A stretch of 11,009 nt of DNA from the NCBI GenBank assembly GCA_044356745.1, contig JBIKVP010000071.1:1-11009 (forward strand), written 5' to 3'. Each line of letters opens with the position of its first letter. The stretch's first letter is position 1. Made by a program: the position numbers and the translations under genes. Positions 6,158 through 11,009 of this stretch are shown piece by piece. The notes beneath the pieces were generated by a model. That model was not told where the DNA came from and did no database searches. It was given only the letters and a program-made list of their open reading frames with translations. The stretch is from JBIKVP01 sp044356745 (GTDB lineage Bacteria > Pseudomonadota > Alphaproteobacteria > Rhizobiales > Beijerinckiaceae).

Positions 6158-6793
6158 TTAAATTTTGGCAATAAATTCCTTCAACTTGGGCAACATGCGA
6201 CGTGCAATGAGTTCAATACCTTGCGCTGAAGGGTGCAAGCCATCAGAAAGATTTAGTGTGGGAATGCCTGCAACACCATCAAGCATAAACGGATAGAGTA
6301 CGAGACCTTCACTGTGTGCAAGGTCAGGATAAATTTGATCAAAAGCGTTCACATAGTCCGCGCCAAGCGTAGGATTTGCTTTCATACCAACGAGCATAAT
6401 GGGAATTTGTCGCGCTTTTAAGCGGTTGATGATTTGCTGAAGTGTCTGCTTTGTTTGCGCTGGCGGTTGCCCTCGAAGCATATCGTTTGCGCCTAACGCA
6501 ACAATAACACCATCGACACGTTGATTAAGCATCCAGTCAAGTCGCGCTAAGCCTTGTGCTGCCGTATCTCCAGACACACCGCCATTAATCATTTTAATAT
6601 CAATTCCTGAGGTTTTAAGGCCACGTTCCAGAACAGAGGGAAGCGCAGAAGACGCAGGTAAATTATAACCCGCGGTCAAACTGTCTCCGAGCATCAAAAT
6701 GGTACGAGTTTGCGTTGCCTGAACATCAAAACTTGAAATCATTATTGTTGCCATCATTCCCACTAACACGCTCAAAATTTTGTGCCTTATCAC
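6158..6793 (-). CDS. periplasmic SGNH/GDSL esterase (TesA-like arylesterase)
   Basis: Serine hydrolase of the TesA/arylesterase type, probably acting on short acyl esters or thioesters in the periplasm. Residues 1-26 form a signal peptide (basic MIRHK, hydrophobic core, VQA before the likely cleavage). All four SGNH blocks are present: LGDSLTAGYN with nucleophile S38, GGVSGDT (G72 region), LGANDMLRG (N103), and SDGLHPSAQG with D184 and H187. The 211 residues equal the family norm. The start is GTG at 6793; an AAGGGA lies about seven bases upstream on the minus strand, and no ATG is available before residue 13. The gene faces the ATP-grasp gene tail-to-tail (12 bases apart) and is divergent from the transporter gene. 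In many proteobacteria this esterase is divergent from an ABC transporter pair, which is not seen here. The exact substrate is unknown. Confidence 0.92.
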   Translation of the reverse strand: MIRHKILSVLVGMMATIMISSFDVQATQTRTILMLGDSLTAGYNLPASSALPSVLERGLKTSGIDIKMINGGVSGDTAAQGLARLDWMLNQRVDGVIVALGANDMLRGQPPAQTKQTLQQIINRLKARQIPIMLVGMKANPTLGADYVNAFDQIYPDLAHSEGLVLYPFMLDGVAGIPTLNLSDGLHPSAQGIELIARRMLPKLKEFIAKI

Positions 6794-6865
6794 AATCAGT
6801 TCCCTTTCAAATGAGACTTTGCTCTTAACTCATCACCCTGTACACGTAAGCAAGGGGAATTATTT

Positions 6866-8293
6866 ATGACGCACCATCGTGACGATACCAAGGCGACAAG
6901 CCATAAACAAAAGACCAAACAACGTGCTGCGTTTTGGTCAATTATAGCCAGTGTGATCATTACACTTGGTAAAGGCATCACTGGGCTTATGACGGGCTCA
7001 CTCGCACTCATCTCCGATGCTGCGCATAGCCTTCTTGATATTGCTGCAACATCCATCACCTATTGGGCGATTAAAGCCGCAGATAAGCCTGCTGATGATG
7101 AACATCATTATGGGCATGGTAAAGTTGAGTCCTTAGCTGCTCTTTTTGAAACCGCATTTTTATTCATTCTATCGGGTGTCGTGGCTTATGAGGGGATTCG
7201 TCGTCTCTTCGCAGGTGAAACGGATTTTACCCCTTCATGGATTGCTGCGGGCGTTCTTGTCGCCTCGATCATAATTGATGCCTGGCGCTGGTGGGCACTT
7301 AAAAAAGTCGCGTACGAAACGAATAGTGAAGCATTAGAAGCAGATGCATTGCATTTCTCTTCTGATCTTATTAATTCCATACTTGTTCTGGCCGCTTTTG
7401 CGCTTGCGGCGCAAGGCTATCCTCAAGCAGACGCTTTTGTTGCAATTGGGGTAGCCCTTTTTATCGCGATTGCGGGTTATCGCCTTGCAAGTCGCAATTT
7501 GAGCAACCTGATTGATGCTGCGCCGCGCGGTATGGCACAGATTATTGAAAATAAAGTTCAATCCGTGCCCGGCGTCGTTGGTGTTGATAAAATACGCGTG
7601 CGTACATCTGGTGGGCGTTTGATGGGTGATATTCTTATTCGTGTGTCACGCACCCTGCCCCTCGAAAACGTTTTAAATATAAAGCAGATCGTAAACAATG
7701 AAATTCGTGAATTAGCACCTGAGGGGCATTTCACAATTACCGCCGATCCAATTACACTTGACGATGAAACTTTGCTGGAGCGCGTTATTCTCATCGGCTT
7801 GCGCCTTAAAGTACCTGTGCATCACATCACAATTCAAACGATTAATCCATCAAATCTCGATTCTGGACGCCTGAGTATAAGCGCTGACTTAGAGATCAAT
7901 CGCCTTGCAACACTTCTACAGGCACATGCGATTGCCACACGTTTTGAAGATGCTATACGTGCAGAGTTTGGGCCTGACACAGAAGTAGAGACTCACCTTG
8001 AACCACTAGAAGAAACCGAATTATCTGGCTCAGCTGCCAATCCTGATGATACATCACGCATCACAGCACTCTTAAGCGAACACACCAAGATCAACGCAGT
8101 ACTTCAAAATATTCATGATGTGCGGGTGCGGCAAACAATGACAGGGCTTGTGGTCATTTATCATTGTTATGCACCTGCCGATCTAAGTGTGGAACGCGTG
8201 CATCATGCTATTGATGCGCTTGAGCGCACAATTCGGGTTCAGATGCCAGAAGTGACCCGTATTGTTGGTCATGCAGAACCACTTACATCTTAA
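6866..8293 (+). CDS. cation diffusion facilitator (CDF) metal efflux transporter with extended cytoplasmic region
   Basis: Inner-membrane, proton-driven divalent metal exporter. About six membrane segments lie in residues 22-210. The metal site is H54xxxD58 in TM2 (DAAHSLLDI) and H163xxxD167 in TM5 (HFSSDLINS). This His-Asp/His-Asp set is associated with zinc preference in CDF proteins, so Zn(II), perhaps Co or Cd, is the likely substrate. The EHHYGHGKVE loop (79-88) after TM2 is typical of the family. At 475 residues it is about 170 longer than usual. After the normal cytoplasmic domain (about 222-297) come two more stretches that look like similar ferredoxin-like modules (about 303-380 and 396-473), with patterns such as VHHITIQTI and VVIYHCYA. 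AGGGGA seven bases before the ATG at 6866 supports the start. The 3' end overlaps the convergent thioredoxin gene by 11 bases. Confidence 0.9.
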   Translation: MTHHRDDTKATSHKQKTKQRAAFWSIIASVIITLGKGITGLMTGSLALISDAAHSLLDIAATSITYWAIKAADKPADDEHHYGHGKVESLAALFETAFLFILSGVVAYEGIRRLFAGETDFTPSWIAAGVLVASIIIDAWRWWALKKVAYETNSEALEADALHFSSDLINSILVLAAFALAAQGYPQADAFVAIGVALFIAIAGYRLASRNLSNLIDAAPRGMAQIIENKVQSVPGVVGVDKIRVRTSGGRLMGDILIRVSRTLPLENVLNIKQIVNNEIRELAPEGHFTITADPITLDDETLLERVILIGLRLKVPVHHITIQTINPSNLDSGRLSISADLEINRLATLLQAHAIATRFEDAIRAEFGPDTEVETHLEPLEETELSGSAANPDDTSRITALLSEHTKINAVLQNIHDVRVRQTMTGLVVIYHCYAPADLSVERVHHAIDALERTIRVQMPEVTRIVGHAEPLTS

Positions 8294-8864
8294 TATCAGC
8301 TTTCAAAGCAGTGATTTTGTTTTCAAAATCTGTAATTCCCTGCCCGACAAGTGGGCCAATGTGCTTGTGACGAATGATGCCCTGTCTATCAACAATGAAT
8401 GTTTCAGGCACACCATAAACACCCCATTCAATCCCAGCACGACCCGTTGCATCGACACCGATAACTGTAAAAGGATTCCCAAGCGCACCCAGAAAGCGAC
8501 GTGCGTTCTCACTTTTATCTTTGTAGTTTAAGCCAACAATTTGAAGCGCATCATCGCTACGCACTCTTCGTGCGAGCTGCATCAGGTAAGGATGCTCTTC
8601 ACGACACGGCGCACACCACGATGCCCAAACATTTACAATGGTGATTTTGTTACGTTTAAAAATATCTGGTGAGATACCCTCTAGCCCTGTATTAATCGCA
8701 TCATGTGCAAGAGTTAAAGGCGGTAGAGTAAGTTCTGGTGCAGGGCGTCCGGTTAACACGGAAGGGATACGTGATGGATCACCTGCGTAAAGCCGAAAAA
8801 GAAAAAAAATTGCAAGCGCAATAAAAATTGCAATCGGTAAAAGGTAAATGCCACGGCGAATCAT
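8283..8864 (-). CDS. membrane-anchored CcmG/DsbE-like thioredoxin
   Basis: Thiol-disulfide oxidoreductase tethered to the inner membrane and facing the periplasm. Family members of this type reduce apocytochrome c or CcmH before haem attachment. Residues 7-25 are a single N-terminal anchor. RPAPELTLP (40-48) is the usual lead-in to the thioredoxin fold. The redox motif is WASWCAPC (C84, C87), and the cis-proline is in GVPETFIVD (P153). GLNYKD and the central insert (about 111-125) are typical of CcmG. The 193 residues fit CcmG/DsbE. No other cytochrome c maturation gene is present, so either the system is split or this is a general thiol reductase such as a TlpA/ResA relative. Only a weak purine stretch precedes the ATG at 8864. 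Confidence 0.88.
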   Translation of the reverse strand: MIRRGIYLLPIAIFIALAIFFLFRLYAGDPSRIPSVLTGRPAPELTLPPLTLAHDAINTGLEGISPDIFKRNKITIVNVWASWCAPCREEHPYLMQLARRVRSDDALQIVGLNYKDKSENARRFLGALGNPFTVIGVDATGRAGIEWGVYGVPETFIVDRQGIIRHKHIGPLVGQGITDFENKITALKADIKM

Positions 8865-9078
8865 CGTTTTACCGTCTAAAACTAAGCGTTACTTCAAATG
8901 GCAACGATCCCTATGGAATATAGCAAATCGTGAAAGCACTGACCGTAAGATTAGTTGAAGCAGTGCCTCTTTTTTAACGCGTGAATATCTGATTGAAATT
9001 CTTTATTTCTGCGTTCAAAATGACAATAAGCTGCCATTCTAAACGCAGTAAAGAGTTGCTATATCCATAAGAGCGGTA

Positions 9079-9690
9079 TTAAGCGGCTTTTTCTTCAAGA
9101 TCATCATTGACTGTTTCAAAGCCCTCAAGCTCTTCATTGGTGATGACTTCAATAGATTTAACCGCAATGCGACGCGGAGATTTAGAAAGACTTGCTTCAA
9201 TAAGCGTGAGCGCTTCCGTATTAGTGAGCTTTTTAACAGCAGCTATTTCACGCAAAATCCGATCAACCGCCGCTTCATACAGTTGACGCTCAGAATATGA
9301 TTGTTCTGGCTGATTATCTGAGCGGAATAGATCGCGCACAACTTCGCACACAGAAATCAAATCGCCTGAATTGATTTTCGCTTCATATTCTTGTGCACGA
9401 CGGGACCACATGGTGCGCTTAACACGAGCACGACCAGCAAGAACTTCAAGGGCCTTATCAATGTGAGCACCTTCAGAAAGCTTACGCATTCCCACCGTCG
9501 CAGCTTTGGAGGTAGGCACGCGCAATGTCATCTTGTCTTTTTCAAATGACACAACGAACAGCTCCAACTTGAATCCCGCAACAACTTGCTCTTCAATCGC
9601 CACGATATGCCCCACCCCATGCGAAGGATACACGATCAGCTCACCTGTTTTAAAACCTTGACGCTGTGTCGATTTCTTCGCTTGTATCAT
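9079..9690 (-). CDS. carD: CarD/CdnL-family transcription regulator
   Basis: Binds the RNA polymerase beta subunit and stabilises open promoter complexes; in alphaproteobacteria this family promotes rRNA and growth-related transcription. From the ATG at 9690 it has 203 residues. An N-terminal Tudor-like RNAP-interaction domain covers about 11-70 (FKTGELIVYPSHGVGHI...). It is followed by a helical DNA-binding domain with RTMWSRRAQEYEAKI, whose tryptophan W95 matches the residue that contacts the -10 region in known CarD proteins. An acidic tail follows (EELEGFETVNDDLEEKAA). The open frame extends 20 codons further, but GAGGAG at 9697-9702 (minus strand) is six bases before the 9690 ATG, and family members start close to the QGFKTGE segment. 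A long intergenic region precedes it. Confidence 0.93.
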   Translation of the reverse strand: MIQAKKSTQRQGFKTGELIVYPSHGVGHIVAIEEQVVAGFKLELFVVSFEKDKMTLRVPTSKAATVGMRKLSEGAHIDKALEVLAGRARVKRTMWSRRAQEYEAKINSGDLISVCEVVRDLFRSDNQPEQSYSERQLYEAAVDRILREIAAVKKLTNTEALTLIEASLSKSPRRIAVKSIEVITNEELEGFETVNDDLEEKAA

Positions 9691-9749
9691 CGTGTGCTCC
9701 TCTTGCATGGTTAACGTGATCAAGTTCATTCTGACCTGCTCACGCATCA

Positions 9750-9775
9750 ATTATATTTTTACGTACTCTCAACAA
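9750..9775 (-). promoter_or_regulatory. candidate carD promoter
   Basis: On the minus strand a perfect TATAAT lies at 9750-9755, about 60 bases before the carD ATG. The best -35 match, TTGTTG at 9770-9775, leaves only 14 bases of spacer. Shifting to TTTTGT gives 16. The -10 is good and the -35 is weak, which leaves the exact promoter uncertain. Confidence 0.35.
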
Positions 9776-10482
9776 AATGCTTACAACAAAGCAATTGCTC
9801 CATTGAAACAAATACACTTCACATGCGTTGTACCCATGAAGCGCATATTACACATCCCAAACAAAACGCGCCCGACGTGCCCTTCAAGCAACGCGAACGC
9901 ATACGTAACAAGCCGTTAAAATTGACAATCAAACGTCAACACAACAGGAGTGAATTTGTTTGGGAAAAAATTAGAAATGATTTGAGCAGGGAAAGAAAAA
10001 CGAAACATCGAAGACTTTAACCTCCACCTGCAAAAAATGACCCTACTCAATTAAATTTAACGCCATCAATAAGCGTTAGTTTAATTAAATACTGCAAACC
10101 GACTTTTCATCGCATAAAAATTTAATGTCGCGCATAAAGAACGGGCAACAAAAAACACACAATGAAAACATTGACGCATAAACAGCAAATTAAAACACAT
10201 CGTGCTGTTGACACGGCGAAAAGACATATTATCAAGACTTAGTCGTTAACCATATATTTTACAGAACGAGTCAATAAAACACATAGATTTTTGCACCACC
10301 ACGTAACCGCCCGTCACGGCATAACCTAACGTAGTTATACTTTAGCCTCAATAATCTGATGCTATCATAAAAAATGTCACAAAGCAAAAGCTTAAAGCAA
10401 GCCTTGCGTTCATTGCATTTGAGCTATGCGCCAGGCGGTTACCTTGTTTGACAAATCTGCAATTTTATCTGGAAAAGCGACG
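9776..10482. other. long divergent intergenic region, no convincing gene
   Basis: About 700 bases between the carD promoter and the next gene. Open frames here (for example 9823-10020, Arg/Lys-rich) have no Shine-Dalgarno or family resemblance. The region is AT-rich and holds one long hairpin (10049-10086). TTGACA boxes occur at 9922-9927, 10208-10213 and 10449-10454, none with a well-placed -10. A small RNA is possible but no known family was recognised. Confidence 0.5.
10049..10086. repeat. 14-bp imperfect inverted repeat (hairpin) in the carD upstream region
   Basis: TAACGC (10058-10063) pairs with GCGTTA (10073-10078) around a nine-base loop. After one G-U pair and a single bulged T, AATTAAA (10049-10055) pairs with TTTAATT (10080-10086). 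No T-run follows on either strand, so it is not a standard terminator. It may be part of a structured RNA, an operator or a remnant. Confidence 0.5.
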
Positions 10483-10944
10483 ATGTCTCACTCGCCTCGC
10501 TTCAATAAACCCATTAACGTTACAACGATTGTGACAACCGTATTCTGCGAGCGTAAAGCCATATTGGATGCGCTTCACGGCAAAGTCACTTCTCCGGATA
10601 CACAACACCTGACCCAGCGTGGAACAAGTGCTCACAAAAAATATGCTCACAATAGTGAATTACTCATGGCGCAGCAGCATGAAGTGCGTCTTGCAGATCG
10701 ACGCTGTTTTATCGCAAGTTTCGCGCTAGGCATTGATGATCCTGATACACAATTATTGCGTTTATGGCGCGATCAACGCCTTATGCCCTCGCGTGTAGGA
10801 CGTACGATGGTATTGTTCTATTATCATGTCAGTCCTGTCATGGTGCGCATCCTTTCCGCCCTGCCTTATGCACGACAAGCGTGTAATTATATTTTACGAT
10901 GTATACCCCTCGTGAGTGAAGAGTTGGCGTTATCTTTTTATTAA
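10483..10944 (+). CDS. CFI-box-CTERM domain protein of unknown function
   Basis: Function unknown. From the ATG at 10483 it has 153 residues. The C-terminal half (about 74-145) has the pattern I recognise as the CFI-box C-terminal domain. It begins RRCFIASFALG (CFI at 75-77) with DDPDTQLLRLWRDQRL, then SRVGRTMVLFYYHVSPVMVRIL and a hydrophobic end with further Cys residues. In this family the CFI segment usually reads CFIATA followed by a similar Arg/Leu-rich helix and FYY.xSP. The N-terminal half (INVTTIVTTVFCERKAILDAL...QRGTSAHKKYAH) faintly resembles the first part of Cas4-like nucleases (Cys near a basic helix, then G-x-x-x-H), but no PD-(D/E)xK catalytic residues follow. The frame extends to an ATG at 10426 with no ribosome site; GGAAAAG lies six bases before the 10483 ATG. 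Confidence 0.7.
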   Translation: MSHSPRFNKPINVTTIVTTVFCERKAILDALHGKVTSPDTQHLTQRGTSAHKKYAHNSELLMAQQHEVRLADRRCFIASFALGIDDPDTQLLRLWRDQRLMPSRVGRTMVLFYYHVSPVMVRILSALPYARQACNYILRCIPLVSEELALSFY

Positions 10945-10967
10945 GGTTGTTTTGATTCCAATTTGGT

Positions 10968-11009
10968 ATGGGTACGCTTTTAGAACCGGATCAACGGCAG
11001 GAGCTTTTG
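10968..11009 (+). CDS. possible 5' end of a gene cut by the window edge
   Basis: An ATG at 10968 opens MGTLLEPDQRQELL up to the edge, with codons typical of this genome (GGT, CTT, GAA, CAA). The only Shine-Dalgarno-like AAGG is about 21 bases away, which is too far. A reverse frame is also open from the edge to a stop at 10930-10932 (ending ...IGIKTTLIKR) but uses rare ATA/AGA/CTA codons. Neither can be confirmed. Confidence 0.25.
   Translation, partial: MGTLLEPDQRQELL

Noticed and set aside
6130..6168. CCAAATT...AATTTTGG inverted repeat between the ATP-grasp and esterase genes as a bidirectional terminator
   Set aside because: The stem is short, AT-rich and bulged and overlaps both coding ends; not convincing.
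8936..8975. GCACTG...CAGTGC hairpin followed by a six-T run
   Set aside because: The stem is only 6 bp with a 19-base loop. On the plus strand, where the T-run would count, no gene ends nearby, so a terminator call is not supported.
9009..9048. CTGCGTT...AACGCAG inverted repeat downstream of carD
   Set aside because: A 7-bp stem with a 26-base loop and no T-run on the carD strand; too weak to call a terminator.
9823..10020. Arg/Lys-rich 65-residue open frame upstream of carD
   Set aside because: No Shine-Dalgarno, no family resemblance and an odd composition; it is probably a chance open frame.

Overview
The window looks like a chromosomal segment of an AT-rich alphaproteobacterium. The evidence is a DNA topoisomerase I with the alphaproteobacterial layout (one Cys4 finger followed by FGPYV-type C-terminal repeats), a CarD/CdnL-family RNA polymerase regulator, a CcmG/DsbE-type thioredoxin and a class I dihydroorotase. 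A Rhodospirillales/Acetobacteraceae-like host is my best guess but is not proven from the sequence.

Layout. Positions 1-115 hold at most the tail of an unidentified gene. An AT-rich control region with a perfect 18-bp palindrome (150-167) precedes pyrC (dihydroorotase, +). Converging on pyrC from the right are topA (-) and, downstream of it, a small acidic hypothetical gene (-). Divergent from topA is the most interesting part (about 4720-6145). It holds a tandem-repeat promoter region, a strong Shine-Dalgarno, a 98-residue repeat peptide with five EEDGG-type units, a sixth in-frame unit just past the stop codon, a strong hairpin, and then a 294-residue RimK/MvdD-like ATP-grasp ligase. This matches a minimal graspetide-type (omega-ester/omega-amide) RiPP cluster: precursor plus macrocyclase, with no transporter or protease in the window. 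It is visibly more AT-rich than pyrC or topA.

The second half carries a periplasmic SGNH/GDSL esterase (-), a divergent cation diffusion facilitator with an unusually long, apparently triplicated cytoplasmic part (+), a membrane-anchored CcmG/DsbE-like thioredoxin (-, overlapping the transporter gene tail-to-tail by 11 bp), and carD (-). A roughly 790-bp divergent region without a convincing gene follows. The last complete gene (+) ends in what I recognise as a CFI-box C-terminal domain. The last 40 bases may start another gene.

Only the precursor/ATP-grasp pair looks like a dedicated functional unit. The other genes are unrelated housekeeping functions, mostly single-gene transcription units facing each other. 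Gene starts were chosen by Shine-Dalgarno position where possible. Three differ from the longest open frame: topA at 4620, carD at 9690 and the CFI-box gene at 10483.
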